From SOKG01 sp964502665 (GTDB lineage: Bacteria > Chloroflexota > Dehalococcoidia > SZUA-161): a DNA stretch of 30,812 bases. Numbering within the stretch: the stretch's first letter is position 1; each line of letters opens with the position of its first letter. The DNA is taken from NCBI GenBank assembly GCA_964502665.1, contig CAZCXP010000009.1, positions 1 to 30,812 on the forward strand, in the 5' to 3' direction. The position numbers and the translations under genes were made by a program. Of this stretch, positions 14,559-23,068 are shown piece by piece. The notes under the pieces were generated by a model. The model was not told the DNA's origin, ran no database searches, and worked only from the letters and a program-made list of their open reading frames with translations.

Positions 14559-16088
14559 TCACATTCTAGCTCTCAACTTGTCGGCCCCAACGTGACAGAG
14601 GGTGCTGCTCGCTGCTGGCTCTGCGGCCAGACTCTCTCGGTCTGTTGGGCACGGAACCCTGGAAAGGCAGAGTTGTTCTGCTAGTTCAAGGTGTCTCAGG
14701 ACCTGATTTCCCCACGAGAATTCCTCAGCATACCCAAGGGCTCTCTCCGAGATCTGCGCCCTGAGCTTGGGGTGCAGGATAGTCTGTGCTATCTTGAAAA
14801 TGAGTTGTCCAAAGTCCGCGCTGGCCAATCCTCCAGCCATTTTCACAGTTTCGCCAACGCCCTCCCTGTCGCGGCAGGCGATTGTTGTGCCAGCGCCCAG
14901 GGCGTGCGCCACAATTCCGCTCTGAGTGCAGTTGCTGGGCCAGTAGAAATAGATATCCAGAGCTCTCAGCATGGCTGCGAGCATATCTCCAGGCAGATAG
15001 GTCTCCAGGAAGAACTGTCCTGCACCGTTGTGTCTGGCCTTCAACTCCCCGGCGAACTCGCTGTCGACGCTATTGTCGACCTCCCTTAATAGGCCTGTAT
15101 ACACCGCTGCGATCTTGTGTTTGGGCAGCACCTGCTGCAGCACGTTATGGACATGGTAGAGTAGCTCCGTACCCTTGCTGGTGGTGATGAATCCGGTGCC
15201 GCCAATTATGACTGTGTCGGGGTCGAGGAACACGCGTTGCTGTCTCAGGTTGTCCTTGCTTAGCTTATCCAGCCCGGATTGGTCAACCAGATACTCATGG
15301 ATCCTTGCCTTGGCTTCGGCTTTGCTCATTCTGGCGAATCTAGGGTAGAGATGAGTACCATGCCTTAGCACGTGTACTTTGTCGGTATACCCGGGGAATG
15401 CGTGCGTGACCGCCTTATACACACCGTCGCTGAACACTGTGATGGCATCGGTGTGAGGAAGAAGAGCGTGCAGGAAGGAATACTCCTCGTTGCGCAGCCC
15501 GTAGCGGGTCTCGTTGCTTTGGAAGTGGAGAGTGTGGAGGGTAACCACTTTTGGCATGTACAGGTGTCTGAGCATGTTGACAAATCTGGCATTGTCTCTC
15601 CAGATACCGAATTCGTGTTGGAACCAGAGGACTTGGTTTGCGTGGGGTTTGAGTCCCTGCAAGATGGAGGTAGCGGAGAAATCGTGGCGGCTGGAGATGC
15701 CGTACCAGACGTGGTTGGTGGCTGAGGGTTGGTCCTCGCTCAGGGGGACTCCGTAGTTATCCAGATCGAACGATAACACATCCCAACAGTGGGCTGGCGC
15801 CTCTCTGGTGAGAAAATACGCGTAGTCGGCAATTCCGCAGATTATGGGCTTGTATGGGGAGACCAAGGCAATGGATGGCATCATACCCTTCTCTTGATGC
15901 CAGAATCTCTCTGATGCCGCCAGGTGTTGCCTGCTCTTGGGCTCGTTCAGTAGGCCTAGAACGTCTGCCACCGGTTTACTTTGCGTCGACTTGCTAGTTG
16001 TCACCACGTCTTGGCTACCTACTGTCCTCGGTGCGGTCAGGATAAGCGAGTTATCATATCTACAAATATCCTGCCCGAACTCTATCAT
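14559..16088 (-). CDS. GT-B fold glycosyltransferase
   Basis: The 509-aa product starts at ATG 16088 (gaggtg upstream). A second well-placed ATG pair at 15884/15881, with gagaaggg upstream, begins right at the conserved core, so the first ~70 residues may not be translated. The core opens with SIALVSPYKPIICGIADYAYFL, the glycine-rich first loop of GT4-like enzymes. It continues with VLWFQHEFGIW, VVTLHTLHF, DAITVFSDGV, VHVLRHGTHLYP and a second Rossmann half, VIIGGTGFITTSKGTELL. Near the end is YFYWPSNCTQSGIVAHALGAG, in the place of the usual E-x7-E motif but with TQSG instead. It probably transfers a sugar from a nucleotide-sugar on the cytoplasmic side. It is separated from the large glycan cluster by the cohesin gene. 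Confidence 0.78.
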   Translation of the reverse strand: MIEFGQDICRYDNSLILTAPRTVGSQDVVTTSKSTQSKPVADVLGLLNEPKSRQHLAASERFWHQEKGMMPSIALVSPYKPIICGIADYAYFLTREAPAHCWDVLSFDLDNYGVPLSEDQPSATNHVWYGISSRHDFSATSILQGLKPHANQVLWFQHEFGIWRDNARFVNMLRHLYMPKVVTLHTLHFQSNETRYGLRNEEYSFLHALLPHTDAITVFSDGVYKAVTHAFPGYTDKVHVLRHGTHLYPRFARMSKAEAKARIHEYLVDQSGLDKLSKDNLRQQRVFLDPDTVIIGGTGFITTSKGTELLYHVHNVLQQVLPKHKIAAVYTGLLREVDNSVDSEFAGELKARHNGAGQFFLETYLPGDMLAAMLRALDIYFYWPSNCTQSGIVAHALGAGTTIACRDREGVGETVKMAGGLASADFGQLIFKIAQTILHPKLRAQISERALGYAEEFSWGNQVLRHLELAEQLCLSRVPCPTDRESLAAEPAASSTLCHVGADKLRARM

Positions 16089-16441
16089 ACCCACCTCTTA
16101 GGGATATACAATGGCTCTTTCGGTGGGCCTCAGGTGGGAAAATAGTCCTGCAATGTGTGAACGAGCGACGGGGCACATGGCGGTTGCCACCAACGCCTGG
16201 AATGGTCGCAGGACTCCAACCCGAGCTGGGGAGCGAGTGTCAGTCGCCCGCAGTGTTCAAAAAGCCTTCCTTCTGGACCTGTGGTAGGAAAAGTGTGGAT
16301 GAGTTAGGTAGCAGGGGGTTGATTCCTGCGAAGTAATCTCGTATTATGGTCGAAACCGGTGCCGGGCGATGGCGCACGAGCGGAGGGACAGTCAGCCAGG
16401 ATGTGCTTCTGCCCTCGTTGTACGGAAGAGGTTGGTATATC
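16089..16441. other. 353-base divergent intergenic region
   Basis: It separates the minus-strand glycosyltransferase from the + strand cohesin gene. The only element I can support is the + strand promoter at 16319-16347. No clear promoter for the glycosyltransferase was recognised and no RNA gene was seen. Confidence 0.55.
16319..16347 (+). promoter_or_regulatory. Promoter of the cohesin-domain gene
   Basis: TTGATT (16319-16324) and TATTAT (16342-16347) are 17 bases apart. The start point near 16354 leaves ~88 bases to GTG 16442 and lies downstream of the ATG at 16346, ruling out that longer start. Confidence 0.6.
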
Positions 16442-17881
16442 GTGAAATACAGGAATGTCCGGCGGGCGCTGATACTGCTCACCCTTCTTTGTGTGGTGGC
16501 AGGCCTATTCTTTGCTGCCGGAGTATCTGCACAAGGTGACACCACGGTTGATATCTCACCGGCCAGCCAGACGGTCGCTCCACTGGAGGTATTTACAGTT
16601 GACGTAGTAATTGCCCCAGCAGTTCCCATAGCTGGTGTCGAGTTCGACCTGAGCTTTGATCCCTCGCTTCTAACTGCAAATAGCGTTGCCGAGGGCAATC
16701 TACTGAATCAGAATGGCGATGAGACATTCTTCCTGCCTGGCACAATAGACAATGTTGCTGGGACTATCACCGGCGTTGGTGGTGCCATCTTAGGAGTTGG
16801 TGCCAGTGTGTCATCGCCAGGGACATTTGCCACAATCACCTTCACTGCCAAAACAACGCCGGGAACCTCACCACTTGACTTGACGTACGTTCTAGTGGGA
16901 GACCCTGCAGGAGACCCGGTACCTATAGTGGTGACCGATGGGAGTGTAACGATTGAGATACCACCCACGCCGACACCGACACCCACGCCAACACCGACAC
17001 CCACACCTACGCCGATTGATACCACTCCACCCACGATAACCGGGGTTCAAGCCATTGATATCACCCCGACATCGGCAACCATCATCTGGACCACGGATGA
17101 GCCGGCGGACAGCGTGGTCCGCTATGGAACCACAAAGCCACCAACTACTGAAGTATCAGACCCTGCACTTGTTACCAGTCACTCCGTAACCTTAAGCGGG
17201 CTCGGGACGACCTACTACTACGAGGTGCAATCAACGGATGAAGCTACAAACACCGCCATCGACAACAATGGAGGCGCCTACTATTCCTTTACCACACCGG
17301 TTGTTGTTAGCATTTCCGGATGGGGGTGGTGCAGCGACTGCAGCAAGCTTGCCACCGCCACGCTGGAGGGGAACGCGACGATGGTTGAGAGGTCGCATGC
17401 CTCGGAGAGCTTCTCTCTGCACCTTGTGGGCAACGTCACGCTACACATATCAAATGCGCCCGATGAGACGATCGAACTTGATATGTATGGCAGCAGGGTC
17501 AGGTCGTTGTTCTACCTCCGGCAGGAGACCCCAGGCAGGTCCGCGAGCTTAGATGGAACGTGGATCGATGCCCCAGGTGATCAGTACTATATCGGCGCAA
17601 CAGGCATGATTGCGCTGCCTAACCCTGAGGGTGAGGTACTTAAAACAGCAAAGCTTTGCTTTGTCGTGCTGCGAACACCTGACGTGGAGGTCCCCATCGC
17701 AGAGCCAGGTAGCTTTGTGGAAGATGTGGAGTCTATGATCACCAGGTTTGTAAGATTCATGGACAGACTACTTGATAGCTTGATAGGTACTGGCTTCGGG
17801 GAAACACTGAGTGCCATTCTGGGCAAGGTAGCGACACTGTTGGCTGCGCTGCGGGCGCTTGGCGTACCCTATATTCCGTAG
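16442..17881 (+). CDS. Cohesin-domain surface protein with fibronectin-like domain
   Basis: The start is GTG 16442, chosen because the paralogue at 30163 has the same start context and because the promoter rules out the upstream ATG. The 479-aa product has a signal peptide ending AGVSAQG (about 1-31) and a cohesin domain (about 33-173: VDISPASQTVAPLEVFTVDV, GVEFDLSFDPSLLTA, GTFATITFTA, DGSVTI). A PT linker (175-191) follows. Next is a fibronectin type III-like domain (194-286: TITGVQAIDITPTSATIIWTT, VRYGTT, YYEVQSTDEA). The last ~190 residues, starting SGWGWCSDCSKL, are unassigned. Cohesins bind dockerin modules, and a dockerin protein is encoded at 29400. It converges, 25 bases away, with the end of the glycan cluster. 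No membrane anchor or sortase signal is clear. Confidence 0.87.
   Translation: MKYRNVRRALILLTLLCVVAGLFFAAGVSAQGDTTVDISPASQTVAPLEVFTVDVVIAPAVPIAGVEFDLSFDPSLLTANSVAEGNLLNQNGDETFFLPGTIDNVAGTITGVGGAILGVGASVSSPGTFATITFTAKTTPGTSPLDLTYVLVGDPAGDPVPIVVTDGSVTIEIPPTPTPTPTPTPTPTPTPIDTTPPTITGVQAIDITPTSATIIWTTDEPADSVVRYGTTKPPTTEVSDPALVTSHSVTLSGLGTTYYYEVQSTDEATNTAIDNNGGAYYSFTTPVVVSISGWGWCSDCSKLATATLEGNATMVERSHASESFSLHLVGNVTLHISNAPDETIELDMYGSRVRSLFYLRQETPGRSASLDGTWIDAPGDQYYIGATGMIALPNPEGEVLKTAKLCFVVLRTPDVEVPIAEPGSFVEDVESMITRFVRFMDRLLDSLIGTGFGETLSAILGKVATLLAALRALGVPYIP
16961..17013 (+). repeat. Pro-Thr linker repeat in the cohesin gene
   Basis: Tandem CCN-ACN codons encode (PT)n between the cohesin and fibronectin-like domains, the same design as at 1-405 and 30708-30812. 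Confidence 0.9.
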
Positions 17882-17906
17882 GTGAAGTCACCATATTCCA
17901 GCACAT

Positions 17907-18242
17907 TCACCTACTCCCCAAGGACTTAAACCACAATTTCACTCTTTCCCCTGTGCGACTTGGCCACGACTGCTTTCTGGCCCAGACCCATATCAGCGCT
18001 ACCCCTGTCAGGCCAGACACCATCAGCGAGGTATTTAGCAGCGTTATCCTGACATCGAAGAGCCAGTTGAACCAGAAGACAAGCAGGGGCACCAAGGCTA
18101 TGGATAACCCAAAGGACAGCGCAACCCTCTCGATCCAGTCAATGTTTCTCTTTGCGAAGAAGACATAGCTCCAGGCGAATCCAGGCACAAAGAGAACGAA
18201 TACCGAACCAAAGAATATCCTGAATCCCTCTAACACAGTCAT
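17907..18242 (-). CDS. DUF1616-like small membrane protein, last gene of the glycan cluster
   Basis: The 111-aa product has three likely membrane helices (about 7-28, 38-62 and 70-88) and a basic C-terminus. The opening FVLFVPGFAWSYVFF followed by IDWIERVALSFGLSIALVPLLVFW matches the N-terminal part of DUF1616 membrane proteins, in which LPGY/F and I-ERIALSFGLS motifs recur. ATG 18242 has ggaggc upstream and begins three bases after the stop of the GT-C gene, so the two are co-transcribed. It is shorter than full DUF1616 proteins and may be a stand-alone version. Function unknown. Confidence 0.7.
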   Translation of the reverse strand: MTVLEGFRIFFGSVFVLFVPGFAWSYVFFAKRNIDWIERVALSFGLSIALVPLLVFWFNWLFDVRITLLNTSLMVSGLTGVALIWVWARKQSWPSRTGERVKLWFKSLGSR

Positions 18243-18245
18243 ATA

Positions 18246-19850
18246 CTAGCCTCCGCCGAGATACCTGTACACTACTGCCCCTTCTCGATAAGCCTCCTGA
18301 AAGAGTGGGTTCTGGAACTTCCGTAGGTTAAGATAGTTCCCCTGATTCTGCGAGTGGTAGATATATATCGGTGGCTGATAGGCATCCAGGAACCGCTCTG
18401 CCGTCTCCAAATCGCCTGCCTTGAGGAATTCAGCCCATTCCTTCTCGCCGTGAGCGCTCCACTCAAAAAGCCCCGGCGCGATCACCCTCCTCTGGCTCCA
18501 TCCCAGAACCCAGGGGGCATCATAGCTGGTGGCGAGTATATATGCATCCTCCTCGGTATTCTCTGCTATCCACTGAACAGCTTCCAGCTGCTGCTCCGTT
18601 ATCAGCGGCTTGGCGCTTCTTGTCCCGTCTACCGTTGGCATTCCGGCTACCGCGATTAGCAGAAGCACGATGATCACTGCTGCCACCTTAACCATCCCAC
18701 CTCTCCGCAACAGGGTACACTCGATGCCTACAGCGGCCAATATCACAAAAGCGATGTCCAGCGGGATGATGAACCTCTTGAAAAAGAACAGCTGAAAAAG
18801 GACAATGATCGAGCTTATCACAAAGTAGAAGAATATGCTATTCCAGTCCCTTCTCAGCGCCAGATACATAGCTCCTATCAGAGTGAAGGGCAGGTAAGCC
18901 AGTGAGACCGCCCGGTACGTTGCGAAATCGAAGAATGTCCCCCCGCCTAATGCCTCCCCTGTCTCAATATTGGTGATCGCCGTCTCGATGGTGCCCGATA
19001 ACACTGCCCAATTTGCTTCCCACCTGGGAATCCAGAAGAGGGCAATCAAGGCAGCAGCGCCAAGCGCTGCAAATACGATCCCCTTCCGTCGATGCAATAT
19101 GAAGTAAGGTATCAATATCAGTGCAAACAGCAGAAACTCAGGCCGATGGAAAATGCCCAAGGCGGCAAACATTACCGCCATCAGGCCATACCTTTTCTTC
19201 TCCAGGGCATAGATGGAGAACAGCAGAAACATTAACCCCAATACATTCTTGAAGTAGAACATGGTGAAGACGTCAAACTGGGTATATGAAACAGCATATA
19301 GGACAGCCGCCACCAATCCTGCCCTCTGACCAAAGAGGCCTCTGGTCACCACGAAAACCGGGAAGACCAAGAATGCCCCCAGGAAGGGAAACAGAAAATT
19401 CATGAACTCGAGGGCATCGGCACCGGCCACAACATGCAGGGTATCGGAGAGCACAGGCAGGCCCTGCGGCATCATTTCCTTCACCCAGCCTGCCAGGTCT
19501 GCCTCCGGTATCTGGGGAAGAGCGCTGGCATAAAGCTCCATGGTATGCTTATAAAGGCCTGGGTCATACCCCAGGGGAACGGTGCTGTGGGTGTGAGGAA
19601 AGAGCCGGACGGAGAGGGCAAATAGAAAGGCCGCCAGCAATATGGGCAACGCCCCCTTGAGGCTTCTGGCCTGCGATGACCTTGCCGCTAACAAAGCAGG
19701 TATGGCAAGCAGTGGCAGGGTGTAGGCAAACAGTTCATAGTTGAACGGGGGAGAAAGGATTTCCAACTCCCTGAGCAAGACCAGGATGATGAAAATCAGG
19801 GCCAGCTGAAGGTAGCTGAGGTCAATGACCTTGGCTATCTTCTTCCTCAT
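18246..19850 (-). CDS. Polytopic GT-C-type glycosyltransferase (putative)
   Basis: The 534-aa protein has about eleven hydrophobic helices, a first extracytoplasmic loop with YDPGLYKHTMELYA, and a soluble C-terminal domain (about 430-534: EQQLEAVQWIAENTEEDAYILATSYDAPWVLGW). This layout is shared with GT-C enzymes, which use polyprenyl-phosphate sugars on the outer face. The acidic residue of YDPG is a candidate catalytic base. The start is ATG 19850 with ggaggggg upstream; it overlaps the preceding gene by 29 bases. It resembles the GT-C at 25260 in design but not closely in sequence. Substrate unknown. Confidence 0.72.
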   Translation of the reverse strand: MRKKIAKVIDLSYLQLALIFIILVLLRELEILSPPFNYELFAYTLPLLAIPALLAARSSQARSLKGALPILLAAFLFALSVRLFPHTHSTVPLGYDPGLYKHTMELYASALPQIPEADLAGWVKEMMPQGLPVLSDTLHVVAGADALEFMNFLFPFLGAFLVFPVFVVTRGLFGQRAGLVAAVLYAVSYTQFDVFTMFYFKNVLGLMFLLFSIYALEKKRYGLMAVMFAALGIFHRPEFLLFALILIPYFILHRRKGIVFAALGAAALIALFWIPRWEANWAVLSGTIETAITNIETGEALGGGTFFDFATYRAVSLAYLPFTLIGAMYLALRRDWNSIFFYFVISSIIVLFQLFFFKRFIIPLDIAFVILAAVGIECTLLRRGGMVKVAAVIIVLLLIAVAGMPTVDGTRSAKPLITEQQLEAVQWIAENTEEDAYILATSYDAPWVLGWSQRRVIAPGLFEWSAHGEKEWAEFLKAGDLETAERFLDAYQPPIYIYHSQNQGNYLNLRKFQNPLFQEAYREGAVVYRYLGGG

Positions 19851-20529
19851 CCCCCTCCCTCCAGATCAGCAGAAACAATAGCACGATCAGCCCACCACTT
19901 ATCACTGATATGACATAGGAAAGCCATCCTATCTCCTCGGTCTTGTACCACACGATGGCTATTCCGGCCAGCCCGGCGCAGACTACGGTGACAATGTCTC
20001 CTCTGCCGAGTCGTCGCTTCTCTCCCCTCACCCCTTCCGGCCTGGTAAGAACAGAAGCCCCGGTCTCGAGGCCATCCGCTGCCGAGAATTCTTCCACCGT
20101 GGGCTCCTCGATTTTCTCCACCCAGGCCCGCTTACTGTGATCCCAGACCCACGTGGCTCTGGGCTTGAGCTCGTTTGCGTCCTCGCATCCGGACTTGCTG
20201 CCAGATTCAGGTTCCTCCACAGGTCTTGCCCCGATCAGGGCTCCTCCAAGACCGTCTGGCTCTGTTGGTTCATCGATTTGCGCCCTCACCCTCTCCGGCC
20301 TGGCAAGAACGGCCGTTACCCCCACTACGATGACCGCGATGAGCAGATAATCGAGACTCAAGTAAGAAGAGACACTTCTCTCCCAAATGCTCTCCACCAG
20401 TAGCAATAATAAGAAAGTAATGAGCAGCACAGCAAACAGTTGCTGGGCAAGCTCAGCCGCTCTCTTTATATGCCTGTTCTCCCGCCCTTTCATGGAGAGC
20501 GTCGTCAACCGGCTACCTAATCTCCCCAT
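19822..20529 (-). CDS. Membrane protein of unknown function in the glycan cluster
   Basis: The ATG at 20529 shares one base with the stop of the preceding gene (TGATG) and has gggagagg upstream. The 235-aa product has two membrane helices near the N-terminus (about 31-47 and 58-75) and two near the C-terminus (about 178-192 and 201-222). They enclose a ~100-residue acidic, Glu/Pro-rich cytoplasmic-type loop containing WVWDHSKRAWVEKIEEP. Near-identical short phrases LARPERVR and LTRPEGVR occur in the loop. I recognise no family. Translational coupling to both neighbours implies it works with them, perhaps as a scaffold for the GT-C enzyme. Confidence 0.65.
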   Translation of the reverse strand: MGRLGSRLTTLSMKGRENRHIKRAAELAQQLFAVLLITFLLLLLVESIWERSVSSYLSLDYLLIAVIVVGVTAVLARPERVRAQIDEPTEPDGLGGALIGARPVEEPESGSKSGCEDANELKPRATWVWDHSKRAWVEKIEEPTVEEFSAADGLETGASVLTRPEGVRGEKRRLGRGDIVTVVCAGLAGIAIVWYKTEEIGWLSYVISVISGGLIVLLFLLIWREGDEEEDSQGH

Positions 20530-21335
20530 CACATCCTCTCCCAGACGGGCGGTATTTTCAGACGTATTTCAATCCAGTCTATAGGGATAGTCCTCTCCTG
20601 TTCCTCCGTCTGGCTGAGATGGGGCGCCCTAAAGCAAAAGCTGAGCTTATCATCCTTGATGAAGAGGTCTTCTCTCTTCCAGCTCGCTTGTGCCGTCATC
20701 CAGCCATCATCCTGCGATGGCGCGATATAGTCTCCATAGTCAACGATTACATAATCCGCGTTCGCCCTGGCCCACGAAAGATCGTATTTCAAATCCACCA
20801 CCTTACACCCCTGATCTATGCTCAAGCCCTTGTCATTCCGTGCCACCACCGAGCCCACGGGCGGGTTCTGCAGGAATTCCTCCACGCTGTCAAAGCTAGC
20901 GCTGCTTCCCTCGCCTGTGGCATATACCTTGATGCTGCCATCCTCCGCCACAAGTGGAAAATCCGCCAGTTGTCCATAGAAGGGAACGTAGATGTCCTGC
21001 CAACAATAGCTCCACTCCGCCTCATCCCTAGCCCCCAACATGAACTTTCTATCGCTGGGGAGATTATCCTCGAATCTCACCCTCACCTCAACCTCAGCAG
21101 CATCTCCCAGCCTGCGGCTATCCAGCTCAAAGTATACCAAGTCCTTCTCCAGTTCCCTGAAGCTGGTACCATTTGCCACCATCTTGTCCGAGATTCTATC
21201 AAAAGGCCCGGTAATCATGGCCTTCCCCCCGCTATCATCCCCACCGACGTCGATAAGGTAGGTGGGGGTGCTGCCAAAGGGCAGTAGATTCACCCAGCCG
21301 ATATACCCCAGCACCACGATAGGAATAAGCCACAA
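20529..21335 (-). CDS. Membrane-anchored extracytoplasmic protein of unknown function, start uncertain
   Basis: The frame has a transmembrane anchor at its very beginning (LWLIPIVVLGYIGWVNLLPFG). A ~240-residue beta-rich outer domain follows, with segments such as DLVYFELDSRRLGDAAEVEVRVRF and IDWIEIRLKIP. The only standard start is TTG 21335, badly placed directly behind aagggg. The same frame is open upstream past the flippase stop and would add GEIAEQETGKGNRFLKG, a plausible positively charged cytoplasmic lead for the anchor, yet it holds no ATG or GTG. A non-standard start or a sequencing error is possible. It ends overlapping the next gene by one base. No family recognised. Confidence 0.6.
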   Translation of the reverse strand: MWLIPIVVLGYIGWVNLLPFGSTPTYLIDVGGDDSGGKAMITGPFDRISDKMVANGTSFRELEKDLVYFELDSRRLGDAAEVEVRVRFEDNLPSDRKFMLGARDEAEWSYCWQDIYVPFYGQLADFPLVAEDGSIKVYATGEGSSASFDSVEEFLQNPPVGSVVARNDKGLSIDQGCKVVDLKYDLSWARANADYVIVDYGDYIAPSQDDGWMTAQASWKREDLFIKDDKLSFCFRAPHLSQTEEQERTIPIDWIEIRLKIPPVWERM

Positions 21336-21441
21336 CCCCTTAAGGAACCTGTTGCCCTTGCCAGTTTCCTGCTCAGCTATCTCGCCCGTTTTGGCACTCC
21401 TATTGAGTGATTTTGTCCCTGTTCCCTGGATAGGGAAGCCG

Positions 21442-22917
21442 TCACGGGGTGAGGTCTCCAGAACCCATGAACCTCTCCAATGGCACTATCCGCCTGAAGG
21501 TTTCCAGATCGTCTCTCCCAAGCCCTTTGATCAGCCACAGTGTGCCTCCATACAGCGCCAGTAAGCCTATGTAGATAAGCGGGAGCCATGGCGGAGAGAG
21601 CGAGACCTGGAGGGCAATAGCATAAACCGCTCCCGCTGCCAGGCAGATCTTGGCCAACGAGCCAGGGCTAACCAAAGCCCGAAACCGCCAGAATACATAG
21701 ACTGCTGCAGCACACATGCCGAGAAATCCGGTTGTGGTGGTCGCCCAGGCTGCCCCCTCCAGCCCGTACTCCGGTACAAGCAGGATGTTCAACCCGATGT
21801 CTGTTCCTGCCAGCAGCAGGGCCATGGCCAGAACCACCCCCGGCCTCCCGCTGCCCATGATTACATAGGCCAGAACAAAGAATATGCTTAAGAACCCCAG
21901 CCCGAAGGCCAGAATACTCAGGGTCTCGGCCGCCTCCACATACCTGGAAGAATAGACCAGGGTGAGCAAATCAGCGGAGCTAGCGCTTATCAGAAGGACC
22001 ACCGGTACCAGCAGCATTAACATGTACTTCATCGAATGCCGAATGTAGCTAGCAGCAAGCTCCGTGTTGGCTGTAGAAGTTGCCCTCGAAATGGAGGGCA
22101 ACAAAGTGAGGCCCAATGCCGCAAAAAGGAAGTAGGGCAACCGGGCTATGGTCGCCGCGGAGGTGTAATAGCCGGCGCTGGCTGCACCAGGGGCAATGGC
22201 CTTTACCGCAAAGAGGTCCACGTTCATGATCAAGAGCAGTATCGCTGAAAACAGCGTAGCCGGCAAGCCGAATTTCAGCAGCTTGCTATATTGAAAGCTG
22301 GTAGGGCTCCGTTGCACCCTTCCCAGATACCTAAGCGCGAGAACGAAGCCAAGCAAGGCAGCAACGAGGTACCCCAGGATGGCCCCCTTAATGCCCAAAC
22401 CAAGTAGCACCAGGGCGAAAACAGCGCCTACCCTCACAATAGATGAGCATATCCTCACTTTGGCTTGCTTGCCAAACTGCTTGAGCCCATTGAGATAGCC
22501 ATCACTATAGATAGCTCGCAGGGCATAGAACGGAACCACAAAGGCTGATACCCTGATATAGGGGGTAAGCTCGGGGTCACCGAGCCAATCGGCAATGAAG
22601 CCTGCCAACCCGAAGACAAGCGCAAAGACAATCAGTGAAATCACCACCTGAGAACGGTTCCCAGCTCGTACTATACTGCCCAACCGGGCATTGTCCTCGG
22701 CGATATACTTGGAGGCGCCTTGCGGCCAGCCGGAGGTCAGCAGAAGATCGGCAATCGTCATCAAAGCCAGCACTATCCCAAATAGTCCATAGCTTTCGGG
22801 TCCCAGATAGCGTCCCAGCCAGAAGTGAATGACATAGCCGCTGACCAGGAAAACGCCGGCAGCAACCATGAGGTAAAGCGTGCCTCTACCCATTCCAGTC
22901 TTGGCTTCGTTGTTCAT
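21442..22917 (-). CDS. Wzx-type polysaccharide flippase (MOP superfamily)
   Basis: The 491-aa product has about fourteen membrane helices and the N-terminal pattern of polysaccharide biosynthesis/MOP transporters: GTLYLMVAAGVFLVSGYVIHFWLGRYLGPESYGLFGIVLAL. Family traits follow in LPYFLFAALGLTLLPSISRA and LVPEYGLEGAAWATTTTG. Such proteins move lipid-linked glycan units across the membrane. ATG 22917 has gagagg upstream. It is separated from the preceding phosphatase-superfamily gene by 151 bases holding no recognisable gene, the largest gap in the cluster, so a secondary promoter may sit there although I see none. The glycan it exports is unknown. Confidence 0.88.
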   Translation of the reverse strand: MNNEAKTGMGRGTLYLMVAAGVFLVSGYVIHFWLGRYLGPESYGLFGIVLALMTIADLLLTSGWPQGASKYIAEDNARLGSIVRAGNRSQVVISLIVFALVFGLAGFIADWLGDPELTPYIRVSAFVVPFYALRAIYSDGYLNGLKQFGKQAKVRICSSIVRVGAVFALVLLGLGIKGAILGYLVAALLGFVLALRYLGRVQRSPTSFQYSKLLKFGLPATLFSAILLLIMNVDLFAVKAIAPGAASAGYYTSAATIARLPYFLFAALGLTLLPSISRATSTANTELAASYIRHSMKYMLMLLVPVVLLISASSADLLTLVYSSRYVEAAETLSILAFGLGFLSIFFVLAYVIMGSGRPGVVLAMALLLAGTDIGLNILLVPEYGLEGAAWATTTTGFLGMCAAAVYVFWRFRALVSPGSLAKICLAAGAVYAIALQVSLSPPWLPLIYIGLLALYGGTLWLIKGLGRDDLETFRRIVPLERFMGSGDLTP

Positions 22918-23068
22918 AACCTCTCACCCGCCGTGCTCGACATCCCTGAGTGGGCATCGGGCTGACCTTCGGCTTCACCCCGAGGCCGGAATTCCATTCG
23001 GAGCTGGTGGTCGGCTTGCCGATAGGGGGCTACCCAAGCACCATCGTTGAGCGAAGAAGAGGCAGTGC

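Noticed and set aside
16346..16441. Longer N-terminus of the cohesin protein from ATG 16346
   Set aside because: The promoter -10 box overlaps this ATG, and the paralogue at 30163 starts at the equivalent of GTG 16442.
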